Shown: one piece after another, positions 20,003-32,400 of the stretch
How positions within the stretch are numbered: the first letter of the stretch is position 1
How the letters are laid out: each line of letters starts with the position of its first letter
From: Podospora pseudocomata
Lineage: Eukaryota > Ascomycota > Sordariomycetes > Sordariales > Podosporaceae
NCBI RefSeq assembly: GCF_035222375.1
Contig: NC_085887.1
Coordinates: forward strand, 3,261,501 to 3,325,500
Length of the DNA: 64,000 bases
Reading direction: 5' to 3'
Notes under the pieces: model-generated
Seen by the model: the letters and a program-made list of their open reading frames with translations, nothing else
What the model was told of the DNA's origin: nothing
Databases searched by the model: none
Position numbers and translations under genes: made by a program

Positions 20003-21995
20003 ATGTCGGCGAAAAGCATTCTCGAGGCCGATGGCAAGGCCATCATCAACTACCACCTCACTCGCGCCCCTGTGATCAAGCCCAGCACTCTCCCTCCCCC
20101 TACCAAGCACAACCCCCCTCCTAGACTCGCCTCTCTTCACTTTCCCGAGGACCAGGACGTCTCTACCGTTCTTGACCAGGCTGAGGTCACATACCCGTGG
20201 CTCCTCCAGTCGGATGCCAAGTTCGTTGCGAAGCCCGATCAGCTGATCAAGCGCCGTGGAAAGAGCGGTCTTCTCGCTCTCAACAAGACATGGCCCGAGG
20301 CCAAGGCGTGGATCGCTGAGCGTGCTGGCAAGACACAGCAGGTTGAGCATGTCGAGGGTGTCCTCCGCCAATTCCTGGTCGAGCCCTTTGTGCCTCACCC
20401 CGCCAACACCGAGTACTATATCAACGTAAGTGTGGCGCGTGCTGGTTGGTGTGTTTCGTAACGGAGGAATTTGGCGCTAACGAATCCCTTAGATCAACTC
20501 AGTCCGCGATGTAAGTTGGTTGTGTGCATCTCCAATTGAATGAAGCCGGGCTTGGCAAAACCCCAATCGCCAATCGGAAATCGTTGAGGGTGGTGTTGTC
20601 AACGCAGGATGCGGATGTTGAAAAATCGCATGGCAGATGAAGAAAACAAAGCCAGAATGCAAACACCGGGATTTTCTGGGGGTTTATAATCTGCAGCGAT
20701 CGTTCATGCCGGTCCTGGCGTTGCGGGCCGCCTGATACAGGCTACCGAGCCGGACGAGCGGAAGGCTAAACCAGGTTATGGTGTGGATCTGGCGCCATCA
20801 AAGTCTCACTTGCACCTGTTGCTTGTGCACGCCGCTCCAACACCGATGCAACTCCAAAAAGAAACCTATAACTGACCATGATATCAGGGCGACTGGATTC
20901 TCTTCACCCACGAGGGCGGTGTTGATGTTGGTGATGTCGACGAGAAGGCCGAGAAGATCCTCATCCCCGTGGATCTCTCCGAGTTCCCCTCCAACGAGGA
21001 GATTGCCGCTACTCTCCTGAAGAAAATCCCCAAGGGTCTTCACAATGTCCTGGTTGACTTCAGTAAGTTGACAAGCTTATCTTTTTTTTTTTTTTTTTTT
21101 GGGGAGACTTATCTGCCGTGCATCTGCTTACCAAGAAACCCTAGTTGTCCGTCTCTATGCCGTCTATGTTGACTGCCAGTTCACATACATGGAGATCAAC
21201 CCCCTTGTGGTCATTCCCAACGAGGATGCCACCTCCGCCAGCGTTCACTTCTTGGATTTGGCTGCCAAGCTCGATCAGACTGCCGACTTCGAGTGCGGTG
21301 TGAAGTGGGCCATTGCCAGATCGCCAGCTGCTCTCGGCATCACTGCCCCATCATCAGCCAACGGTTCCGTCAACATTGACGCCGGTCCCCCAATCGAGTT
21401 CCCTGCTCCCTTCGGCCGTGAGCTCAGCAAGGAGGAGGCTTACATCGCTGAGCTTGACGCGAAGACTGGCGCTTCCCTCAAGCTTACCGTCCTCAACCCC
21501 AACGGCAGAATCTGGACTCTGGTCGCTGGTGGTGGTGCTTCCGTCGTCTACGCCGATGCCATTGCCTCTGCTGGTTTCGCCGACGAGCTTGCCAACTATG
21601 GTGAGTACTCTGGTGCTCCCACCGAGTCCCAGACCTACCACTATGCCCGCACTGTCCTCGACCTTATGCTCCGTGCGCCATTGAGCGACAAGGGCAAGGT
21701 CCTGTTCATCGGTGGTGGTATTGCCAACTTCACCAACGTTGCCTCCACCTTCAAGGGTGTGATCAAGGCCCTCAGAGAGTACGCCAAGGCTCTCAACGAG
21801 CACAACGTCCAGATCTGGGTCCGTCGTGCCGGCCCCAACTACCAGGAGGGTCTCAAGAACATGAAGGCCGCAACACAAGAACTCGGCCTCCAGGCCAAGA
21901 TCTTCGGCCCCGAGATGCACGTTAGCGGTATCGTGCCCCTTGCCCTCATCCCCGGCAAGTGGGAGGCTGCCGGTATCGAGGAGTTCAAGGCTTAA
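20003..21995 (+). CDS. ACL2: ATP-citrate synthase subunit 2 (ACLY N-terminal half)
   Basis: Exons 20003-20425, 20493-20510, 20888-21062 and 21145-21995 give 488 residues. Exon 2 is an 18-nt micro-exon coding INSVRD; it is required to restore [22 protein letters not shown], a conserved string of the family. Introns are 67, 377 and 82 nt; the middle one is unusually long and the last carries a T19-like run (about 21080-21100). The N-terminal part is the ATP-grasp/SCS-beta-like domain and the C-terminal part ([34 protein letters not shown]) the citrate-binding region. It pairs with ACL1 in the cytosolic heteromer. High, C-ending codon bias throughout suggests strong expression. Confidence 0.95.
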
Positions 21996-23272
21996 ATGTG
22001 TCAGTATGAATGTCATGATAAAAAATTCATTTTGAGGACCTAGGTAGCACCCTTCCATGTCTATCCAGTCTCTTCTCTGCCTTGTTCTTCTGTTTTCTTT
22101 TTTTGTAATTGGGGCGCATCTTTCATGCCGGGTGGGCGGGTAGGAGGGGAGAACGGATAAGAATGGAAAGGGAAACGGTTCTGTTTATTTGTCACAAACC
22201 CTTTTGTTTAGAAAGTATAATAAAACGAGGAAGCGCTATGTAGTGTAGCTAGTTACTGCTGTTTTTGTTTTGGGATCTTTCTGTTGTTTGGCTGGCAAGC
22301 TAGATGGAGCGGAAAAGTTGAAATACGTACGCTTCCTAGTGTTTATTTGGATTGCTTTGCTGTGGTGTTTGATTTGGTCATTGATCCATAGTTTGCGAGG
22401 CATTGAATAGTTAGATTTGGTTCTCATATTTGAAACCAAGATTCCCTGAGGCTTGAATGTGAAAGATGTTGTCGAGTGCCAGACTGATGCCTAGGTTTTA
22501 TAAACTCAAGGGAACCGAGAATGTTTGGATGGGCCCAAGGTCAGCCGAAAGTGTCTCTCTTTGTTCTCTGAACCATGTGAATACACACCTTTTGCACCCA
22601 CGACCCTAAATCAGGGTTTCAATAAGAGAACTGTAAATAAACAAGGTTAGGTTGAAAACGTAAGATATGATTCAGGCACACCACAACAAAAGACATGGCA
22701 GTGAGCATGACAGCCAAGTAGGGGGTACGGTACACATGATATACATTCTTTCTTCCTCTTCTTCTACTCTAAACCAACACAGCTCGTTACCAGAATCATC
22801 ATCTTTAAAATCTCCCCAGGCAACTTTAACTTTCTTTTGTGCAACCTCCATTTCCAACCGCCGCCACCATCAGAAATATCGACAGAATCCACCTTCATAC
22901 AACAGAAAATCAATCTCTCCACCACAAATTGCAGAAACGAAATATATACAACAAACCACCCCCATCCAACCCCTCTATCAACCAGGCTCCACGCTTCAAA
23001 AAGAAAACAACGGCGCAAAACAGGGGTATCATACGGTGTGTGTTCCCATCGTTTTTTTTTTTTCAACTTGTGTTTTGTGCCAGAAAGAAGAAAAGAAAAA
23101 AACACACCAAGCATTAGATACAAACAACTTCCTGCTCCTCCCCCCCCCTCCTCCTCTAAAAAACCAACTATACCACACACACACACACACACACAACAGG
23201 TATCATCATAGCCGACCAAAAGTTTCCACCAGAAAAAAAGCCAAACAAACATGATGACAGGTTAAATCCACT
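21996..23272. other. Tail-to-tail spacer ACL2 / GH72 gene
   Basis: No gene seen. It has an (AC)n microsatellite at about 23173-23195, a T-run at 23051-23062 and A/C-rich sequence near the GH72 stop. Confidence 0.5.
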
Positions 23273-24873
23273 TTAGAAAGCAGCAACCAAAGCAGCAACA
23301 CCCATCACGAGAGCCAAGACACCACCACCGACCCCATGGCCAGCAGCGCTGTTCTCCTTGTCATCACCATCACCACCGTTGGTGCTGCCCTGCGAGCCGG
23401 AAGATCCAGAAGACCCAGACCCAGCGCTGAGGTTAGCAGTGTTGGAACCGGGGGCTGTTGTTATCTCACATGTCAGCGAACAAAACTCAACACAAGATTT
23501 GGAGACGGGGAAAGAAAAAGGAAACCCACCATTAACCTCATCATCCGCCAAAGGCTTAACAGCCAAATCCTTAATCACCGTCCCGTCCGCGTTCCGAACC
23601 TCATACTTGACCTTCCAGTCCTTGATCTCCACCAGCTTCCCCGGCTTCGGCTTGTTCTCAATTCCATTGTCAATCATCTCCTTCGCCCCCGGAGGCAGCA
23701 CCGGCAGCGTAAAGTTGTTCTGGAACCCATCAACCGTGATCAGTTTGGGACTGCAGCTCACCGGCTTAGGCGTGCTGCCCTTTGGCTTCAAGCTCTGCAG
23801 CTTCTTAAAGTCAAGCTTCGCATACTGATCCCGGAGAGAGTAGAAATCGCTCATCAGGGTAGCCGGGCCCTCCTCGGTCATGTTGACAAGGCCGTAGTTG
23901 TTAGGCTCCTGGGTGTACTCGTACACGATACCGCCGGCAAAAACGTCGTACATGTCCGCGCCGTAAATGCTGCCGATCTCGGTGAAGATGCGAGGGGAGG
24001 GGGTGTTGCACCCAAACTCGGAAAAGAAGACGGGCACGGGGGTGTTTTCAAAGCCCTCCACCAGCTTGTCAAACGACGACTCCGTAAACGACGAGTCGCC
24101 GCACCAAGAGTACGAGTTGAGCGCAAAGAGGTCGCCCATCGACATGTCGTCCTTGTCGCCCTGAAGCGAGCAGGTAAAGTAGTTGAACGAATCCCACAGA
24201 ACCTCGCGCACATCAGCGGCAGAGTAACCCACGGGGATCTTGCGGTCAGACCAGTTCTTGATGTAATTCTTCAAGTCGCGAGTGACCGCGCGGACGTAGG
24301 AAGGAACAAACTCGGTCGTCTCCTCCTTGTCAATGACCTCGTTTCCGGAGAAGAAAGCCAAGGTGTTGGGGTAGTCCTTGAAGGCCTCGACGACGGCGAA
24401 GGTGCGGTTGAGGTACGAGGCGTAGTACGACTTGTAGACCTCGAACGAGGTCAGGGCCTCGCCCGGCATGGGGGAGTTGACGTCGAGGAGCATGTACATC
24501 CCCGCGGCGTTGAAGATGGAGACGCACTCGTCGTGGTTGAGGTCGGGGTTGAGGTTGTAGACCCGGATGGCGTTGACGCCGAGGATCTGGAGGAGGGCGG
24601 CGTCGCGCATGCAGACGTCCGGGTCCGAGAGGGGGTCGCGCTTCTTCTTGGGGTCGTATCCCGCCGAGCCGCCGGGCTGGTAGGCCATGCCGACGATTTG
24701 GAAGCGGTTGCCGGTTTTGGGGTTGACGAAGTCCTGGCCCTTTACCTCGAGGGGCTGGAGGGCGGCGACGGCGGTGGCGCCGAGCGCCAGGAGCGCGGAT
24801 TGCATCTGTTGCGAGAGGTCAGCATGGCGGCTTCGGCGAGAGACGGTAGGCAGACAGAGAGACGTACAAGCAT
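23273..24873 (-). CDS. GPI-anchored beta-1,3-glucanosyltransferase (GH72, Gel/Gas family)
   Basis: The enzyme elongates cell-wall beta-1,3-glucan by transglycosylation at the outer membrane surface. Numbering from MQSALL: signal peptide, acid/base Glu156 in FFSGNEV, nucleophile Glu263 in FFSEFGC, a Ser/Gly-rich tail and a C-terminal hydrophobic GPI signal after about KENSAAGHG. Two introns are inferred. One is 75 nt (23455-23529; GTGGGT, CTGAC, AACAG), in frame and stop-free; removing it joins DDEVN to APGSNTANL. A second, 62 nt (24806-24867; GTACGT, CTGAC, AACAG), would leave a 6-nt first coding exon (ATG CTT, 24868-24873). The spliced product is 487 residues. It has no Cys-rich X8 module, so is Gel1-like rather than Gas1-like. 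Retaining the 75-nt intron would add three spurious cysteines. Confidence 0.9.
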
Positions 24874-26257
24874 GGTTGCGGGGGCTTTAGTTAGTATTAC
24901 TGAGACAGGTTGGGTTTGAAAGGTTGGAACTCGGAAAAAGTTGGAATGTGGTGGTTAGAAAACTTGGTTGTCTGGGTTTTGTCTGCGCGCGCGTGGAGCG
25001 AGTACGAGCAAAACAAGTTGCTCAAAGCAAATAGTGGTTCAAAATGTTGTGTCAAAGGAGTGACTAGAATGACAGGAAGGCCCGTTCCTGCCAGTTGGTA
25101 TGCAAGATGGTTTTGACCTGAAGAGGCTGGCTTGGTTCCCAACAACGGAAACACGAGATGGTGGCTCAGGAGGAGAAGCAGGTCGCAGAAAACAACACGG
25201 GGAAGGGGCAACATCTTGAAGGAAAGCCAGCCCCCGGTGATGCGAGCCAGGTCGGGCCTAGCGGCACAAGATGGCAGCCCCCACAGGTACCACAGCATCA
25301 GGGGGGGTCGACTTTCACTTCATTGGCTGTTCACCGCCTGTCCTGGAGCCGCTCAGGGGTTCTTGTGCTGGAGCTAGGCCTCTTTTTTTGTCGAGATTGA
25401 GTTATTACGGGTTCAATTTATGCTCTACCTAGGCCGTAATGTCGATGGCTCTCCGCAATGAAAAATGACTGTGACCTGACTGTGCACCACCTGCTCGTAT
25501 CGAGAGAGTAAAGTCGGTGAGCGGCACAAACCGAGAACAGATCTTCAGGGTCCCCCGTTTAACCTTTTTTACCCCTCGTCCGGAGGAACAGATGATGAAG
25601 TCAGAATGCGGCACCTGGAGAAGTTGACGCCGGCCAAGCGATTGTGCAGATCGTTTTTCTTTTGATATCAAAACCGTTGGGACAGAAGCCGTTTCTCTCG
25701 ACGCGCTGCGAATCTCCACTTGCCGAGCGTTTCACTTGGTCTTGGAGCGGCGTCTCAGAATGAAGCGGCAGCAGGGTGCTGATTGGCTTGTCTTTGCTTC
25801 GAGAAGATCGCCTTGTGAGCTTTTGTTCATGGCCGGTCGTGATCTCAGTTGTCAATTCAAGATGAGTTGATGAGATGAGATGTGATGAACACAGCCAGTT
25901 TGCCGTGGTTTGGCACGGGCCCGTGAGCTGAGCTCAGTCTTTGACTTCGTGGCGGATGACAAAGCAGGCCTGACAAACGGGTTTCTAGAATCGTCATCGA
26001 AGCTTTGCTAGTGATGCCTATCAATTGAGCGATGGATCTCACTCACAGCTCACAACAATATACTTTTTACTATCCTCCGCATCACATTTGACTCAGTTGA
26101 AATGTATCAGTGAATTTTTACTTCTACAACATCAGCGACAACTTCGTCAGGTCTAACACTTCGGCATCTTGTTTAAGACACCAACGTTGTAACATTTTGA
26201 GCCTCATCTCACATATCACAACCTTCTTGAGCCTCACACACGTCATCAGGCTTCATC
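24874..26257. promoter_or_regulatory. Divergent upstream region GH72 (-) / WLM protease (+)
   Basis: 1.4 kb between head-to-head starts. No gene or clear operator recognised; frames present are short and unlike any family. Confidence 0.4.
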
Positions 26258-27253
26258 ATGGAAACCACCGACACACAACCACATATTGATCAACATGCCA
26301 ACGAGCTCGAACCATCATCAACAGACTCCCCCGCAGTCGAAATCACCATCAAATTCCCACCAGAACAACACAACCAAACATGGACCTTTGAGTCCCAAGA
26401 CACCTTCGCCCACCTCGTCCAAGCCCTCGGCCTAGAATTCCCCGAATATGACTGGTAGCTTGCCCACCCCCCTTTCATCCCCCCCTCACAACCCCATACT
26501 AACAACCCCCCCCCCCTTAGGGCCAAAAGCAAAGCCCTCCTCGAGAAACGTCCACCCACCCTCAAAAAAGGCATGCTAACCCCCTCCACCGACCCTGACC
26601 TCCCCCTATCAACCCTCCACACAACCACCCTCCGCTTCCTCGCCCCCAAATCCACCACTCTCGATTCCCTAAAGACGGCAGCAACAGAAGCAGCAACCGT
26701 CCAAGCCCGCCGTGCCCTCGCCCGCTCCCGCCTCGCCCGCCTGCCCCCCTCCCGAAAGAAAACCGCCCTCTCTGACGCCACCTTCACATTCCACGCCCTC
26801 TCCGCCCTCCCTCACCTGCCCAACTCCCAGAAATCACTCTCTTTTCTTCAACGTCTGAAAGAGGACCCCGGGATTGTCCACGTGATGAAGAAACACGAGT
26901 ACTCTGTCGGTTTGTTGACAGAAATGGACCCGATAGCCAACACGTCGGCTAGCGAAGGGGGCGTGACGAGGATACTGGGGCTGAACAGGAACAAGGGGGA
27001 GGTTATTGAACTGAGGTTGAGGACGGACAGGTATGATGGGTGGAGGGATTACAGGGGGGTGAGGAAGACGCTTTGTCATGAGCTGGCGCATAATGTTTAT
27101 GGGGAGCATGATGGGGATTTTTGGAGGTTGTGTAGACAGATTGAGAGGGAGGTTGAGGGGGCCGATTGGAGGAAGAGCGGGAGGACTGTGGGGGAGGGGG
27201 AGTTTGCTCCTGCGAGGGATGGGGACGGGGAGGGGGAGGGGGGGGGGAGATGA
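26258..27253 (+). CDS. Ubiquitin-like/WLM-domain metalloprotease (Wss1-like), apparently frameshifted at the 3' end
   Basis: Two exons (26258-26454, 26521-27253; 66-nt intron with TACTAAC branch, phase 2) give 309 residues. The N-terminus is a ubiquitin-like domain (VEITIKFPPE onward, to about residue 115). The WLM domain carries the zinc motif CHELAHNVYGEHD (HELAH about 252-256, third ligand about H262). Such fusions occur in fission yeast and filamentous fungi; Wss1/SPRTN relatives cleave DNA-protein crosslinks and SUMO/ubiquitin conjugates. The frame ends at 27253 after a GDGEGEGGGR tail, while a frame shifted by one carries the family-like C-terminus (next entry). A G10 homopolymer at 27238-27247 lies between them. 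Codons switch from CGC/CTC to AGG/TTG near 26870. Confidence 0.85.
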
Positions 27254-27456
27254 TGGATCATGGGGGGTGGGAGGGGGGGACGTATGTGCTTGGTGGTGGC
27301 GGTGGGTGGCCGGACGGGAGTGGGAGGGGGTTGGCTGCTAGGGAGATAAGGGCTAGGGCGGCGGAGGCGAGGTGGGCTGGGTTGGAGAGGGCTACGAGGG
27401 AGAAGGAAGGGGAGGGGGAGGGGGATGGGAGGGGGGATGGGGGTGGGGAGAGTTGA
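27254..27456 (+). other. Displaced C-terminal coding segment of the WLM gene (frame shifted)
   Basis: In the frame one base off, EMMDHGGWEGGTYVLGG then REIRARAAEARWAGLERA extends to TGA 27454-27456. This resembles the conserved tail of WLM/Ubl fungal proteins (GGTYVLGG, then a basic helix). One additional G in the run ending at 27247 would make it continuous with the upstream exon. Real strain frameshift, assembly error or a missed intron are all possible. Confidence 0.6.
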
Positions 27457-29493
27457 GGGGGTTGGTTTTTGAGCATGGTTTCATGAGGTTGATGTTTGTG
27501 GGTTTGGTTGGGTTTTGGAGATGTTCAGTTGACTGTCTACGGCAGCCGATCCATGATATATCAAGGAATGTTTCAGACGACAAAGCTACTGTTCACCAAA
27601 GCCCCTCTTGCTATGACTTCACCTTAATCGAAGTAATGTTTGTCTGTTTTGATGTTGCTTCAAGCAAGCTATAAATGGATACCGGCCACGTGGGGTCGGT
27701 ATTGAATGTGATCCATTCCCATCCTTGTCCTTGGGATATCGGCTGATCCCGCAGTTATCGTCAGATACAGTTATCCACCCGGGTTCTTTCCATATCAGTT
27801 CACCACAACGCGAAAGAGAAGAAGAAAAAGAAAGAAACAAAACAACAACTTTAGCTGCGGTTACACAGATGCGAGGAAGAAAACCCCAAATCTCCTCCGT
27901 CGAAACCTATTGATGGCTCAACCCCAGTCAAGTCAAACGGAGAAAACATTGCTAACGTACACATAGCATCAGGGAAGCCTACAGCCTTCCCGCCTTTGTC
28001 CGGATATCTCTCCCTCCTGTCAAAGTGGGAGCAGAGCAAGACCGTCGACCCCCTCGACAAAGCAAGCTTGCCACAGTTCCATTGACGAGTTTCACCTCCC
28101 ACCGCGCGAGCGAGCGAGCGAGCGGGCGTGCGGGCGGGCAGGCAAGAATCAAGCCCTGTCTCGAGCTGGAGACACAGACAGCCGTTGGCTATCAGACCAG
28201 GGGTTGGAAGAGAGCGAGAGATCAGTCGGATCGGTCGACGTTCTCGTCCCTTTTCTCGGCTACCTAACACAGTAGGAGCTGACCCAGCATCTTCTCTTTG
28301 GTGCAGAACAACCACACTGCATGCATCGTCTTCTCTGCCCGGTTCAGAACAGTCCGGCAGCCCAACATCTTATCTTCAATTCAACCGACCTTCTAGAGGG
28401 ATGGAGAGGTAGGTAGGTAGGTAGGTGACGAGCAGCAGCAGCAGCAGCAGCGCTTCCGAACGAGGGAGGGAGGGCTCAACAGACACACTCTTTTTTTGTC
28501 TCGGGAGTGAGACAGGTTTTGACCCGCTAGACAAGGTCGCAAGTCTTTTTGTGGATTGACCAGGTCCCACCCAACATTTCAACACTCGGACAAAGAAATA
28601 TCATGTTGACCAAATTCTTGACCAAACGGTAAAGCGGCACCCCCTGGCTTGGTTGAGAGGTTGCTTGAGTATTCTTGAGCCTGAAACTGTACAACATACG
28701 GATTATCGTAAACACTTTGCTCGGTTCTCATCTCAAACTAGCCTTTCGACTTCATCTCTACATCTATTCGTCTTTGAAGACCTGGAAGAAATTGAATCTT
28801 ACGAGATAAAAGTCAGTAAGCAATTAAGTAACCTGCTACTCAACAACCCCCCGCCCCCCCATGACACCTCAAACCACCCCTCACACAGTTATCACCTGAA
28901 TCACCACCATATTGACTCAAAATATATCATTTCAACCATCTCCCCCCCTCTTCATAACTATCCAGCTACGCATACTCAAACAAACTCATCCGCTTCCACT
29001 CCAAGAAAAATGCCTCACACCAAAACAGCACAATGCAAGTAATCAGCTATATATACAAATACCACCACCCCAAGAACAAGCCCTGATATCACTCAGCTGT
29101 AGAAATCCCCATCTCCTACCCACCAAAATCCTCCCCAATCCAGCATCCAGAAACGCCTTGTTGTGGAAAGTGTTTATTTTTTCCATTCCATTGTAATCCC
29201 CTCTCCCGGCCTCTAGTTGTGATAAAGAATAGGCCACCTCCCACCAAGAGTATCTCCAACAAAAGAATGCCTTGCAATCAGCAACGCCCCGAATAATGAT
29301 GATCAACTCAAGAAAAAGTCCAGCAGTCCAGTAAAAAAAAATAAAAAAAAACGACAAAGAAAACATGATTCTTGGTAAGACAATGCATGAAGCAAAAATG
29401 ATATATGCCAGAAACGCAACCGAAAAAAGAAAAAAGAAATGCAAAAGGGTATCTCGCCGCCACGTCCTCCACCATTCCCATATGCCACCGGTC
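27457..29493. other. Tail-to-tail spacer WLM gene / WD40 gene
   Basis: 2 kb with simple repeats (GAGC units near 28105-28125; (GGTA)n then (AGC)7 at about 28408-28452) and A/C-rich stretches. No supported gene; frames such as 28653-29042 are low complexity. Confidence 0.5.
28408..28452. repeat. Compound microsatellite (GGTA)n-(AGC)n
   Basis: Five GGTA units followed, after a short GACG spacer, by about seven AGC units. Confidence 0.9.
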
Positions 29494-32400
29494 TCAAGCA
29501 GACCCAGGCTCCTCACAAAGCACAGCATCCGTAAACGTCCCCCCCCTGCTCCCCTCCGAACTCGACGAGGCTTGCCCAGATGTCCTCGGCCTGTCCCTAA
29601 CAAGAGAATCCTTCTCCTCCTCGCTGAGCCGCAGTCGAAGCTTCTCGTCCAGCATGCTGACCAATCGCTCACTATACTGGTCCAGTAGGCCGCTCAGCAT
29701 CGACTCGCTGACTGGCTTGTGCTCGTCCGGCTCGCGGCTGCTCCTGCTCCTGATCGCCCGTTCCCCGAGCGCCGCCGCCGTAAGCCGGAGTTCGGCGTCG
29801 AGTTCAGAGAGAACATCGCTGTTGATGGAATCGCTCGAGTTTAATTTCTTGCGGTAGGCCCGTAGTTGACGGCAGGTTTGCTCGGTGGCCATGCTGAGGC
29901 TGCCAAAGCCATACCCGCTCCGCATATTTTGGTTGGACTTCTTCTTGGACTTGATGCTCGCCGTCGGCGTCATGTTCAAGGCCGGGAGAGATGGTCGGCG
30001 AAACATCCGCGCCCTGTTCTTGGGGCTATCGGGTGGTGGAGGAGGGCTATCTGATCTGCTGCCCCCTGAAGAGGCTCGCCGAGAGGGAGTCTCTTCTGCT
30101 ACCCCGCTCCCCGGGCTGAGTTGTTGCTTTTCGGTGTTGGGCGTCCTCGCCGTGTTTGTCGTCACATGGAACTTACTAGCCCGCCGATGTGAAGCACGGG
30201 GCGGTGATCTACGCCCGCCAGGGGACGTTGTTGGCCGTTGAAACTCGGCTAATTCTGCTTTCGAGAGAACCTTTCGTAACGGCGGTCTGGTGGATGTCGA
30301 GATGTTCTTGTCGGGTGACGGATCGCGAGTTCGTGACCCGCCAGCGACGGGATCTTGAAAGTCAAGCGTCCAGATCATTATGGTACCATCCTCGCCCACA
30401 CTGACGACTCTCTTTCCACCTTCATCACCGTCGATCAAAACGACACCATTGATAGCCTCGGTGTGGCCCCATTCGCGGTCCAAAAACAACCCAGACTGAG
30501 CGTCGTATATCCGCACCGATTTGTCCGTGTTGGAGATACCCAGCAAGAACGACAGATCACCATTTCCAAGCTGGCCAAATGTGAGTGATTCCAAAACGAC
30601 AGATTCCAGTCCCGCCTCATCGTTGCACTTGAAAGACCCAAGAAGCCGCCCAGTTGTGAAATCATAATGGCAGACCGAGCGGTCCAGCAAAGCGACATAG
30701 ATCGCCTTCTCATCAGGTGTCACCGTCATGGATGACGGAGAAGCCTTTAGCGAAACGACCTTGGAGGGTATCGCGGCCATAGCATCCGGCTCGTTCTCCT
30801 TGGTGACCAAATCGTGTATCTGAATCGTTCGATCCAGGGAGCACGTCATGAGCTTATCCTCAGTAGGGATGAGCACTTGCACAACCTTGGCAGTGAACTC
30901 CAGTGTCTGGAAGTGCTCAAAAGCACCTGTCGCCAACCGTTGAAACAGCTGGACTGTTCGGTCTCTGCCGCAGGAAGCGATGAGGGTTCTCGACTGGCCC
31001 TCGTGAATCGTGATATCCTGGCAGTCTGACGAATGAGCCTTGGTCTCCATCACGCACCCTCCTGTCGAAGAGTCCACGATCCGAAGAACACCCAGCTTGT
31101 CGCCAGCAACGAAGAGGCTGCCGTCACCTGTGGCTCTCACCACAACAACTTGATTGACCTCGACCTCGTTGCCCATGTCGAGTTGTTCAATGGGAACATC
31201 AAAGGCTGATTTGATCATGCCGTCCAGGTCCCAGATATTCACTCGCCCGAAGCCGGCCCACGTGAAGAAAGCGGCACCGAGTTTATTCGACGCAGAGAGC
31301 CGCTGGGTGCCAACGATAGGATCACCCGGGCCTGGTATAGGGATGCGTTTTGTGTCGTCTGGGGTAGTCCCAGGCATGTAATCCGGACCCCAAACATCAA
31401 TCGACTGCTTGCTGTTGACCGTCACCAGGTTTTCAGCCAAAAACCCCATGGCCGCGAGGCCTTCGGAGGTCTGTGAGCTCCGAAGTGTTGGGTCCGGCGT
31501 GCCACTGAGGATTCCCTCGAGACTCACGAGGGCGAAATCGCCGTCCTCTTTGCCGCCCACATATACACTCCCGTTTCGGCTGGAGATGCAGCCAATGTTG
31601 AAGCCAAGGTCCAGCACCTTGACCAGTTTCATTTGTTTATTCGTGTCGTCCAACAGGCACACGTGGCCCGTTTCCGAGCAGACAATGGCTTTCTCGTCGC
31701 TGATGGCGATTGCGCAGACGAATGTTTCGTCCAGCATGGTGCCCAGAAGGATGTTTCTTCCGGAAAGGGGTTTTTGGGCTTGCTGAGCGACGGCCTGAGC
31801 AGCTTGCTCTCCGCCAAACCTAGGCTTCACCGGGGTGGCTATTGAGCCTTCATCCACCCTCCAAACTTTCACGTGACGGACGCCCAGCGTAATCAGGTTG
31901 CTGCCCATCCAAAACAAGCCCTTCACCTGAGCGGTGCACCGATTTTGTTGAAACAGCTTTGCCGCACCTGTGCGGGGATCGATTTTCCATAGGTAAAGAA
32001 ACCCATCGTTGGCAGCACCTAAGGAGGCCAGAAATTTGGTGTCTGAGGACCATGCCACGGCGTTGACGCCAAACGTGTGTTCGCTAATCGAGACCAGTGG
32101 CGTGTCCGAGGAAACGTCCTGGAGGTTGAATATGAGCACCCGCGGAGCATAGCCCGTCTCGCCCACGGCGAGATATCTTCCATCTCTACTGAGGGCCAGA
32201 CAGGTGGCTGCCTTGATGCGCTCTCGACTCGTCCAGGTTTTGGAGCTTGGTGCGTCCAGCCAGTCTGAGCCGCCATATGAACCCTCTCGCGGGGAGGGCG
32301 CCGCTCGGTTCCTACTATCGTTTGCTTTTGGGGTGTTGTTCAGTGTGGAAGATGAATTCGAGACCGGAGATACGGAAAATACGGGTACAGCAGAGGGTCT

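Noticed and set aside
23336-24919. 527-codon plus-strand frame
   Set aside because: Antisense of the GH72 gene; Arg/Val-rich shadow composition.
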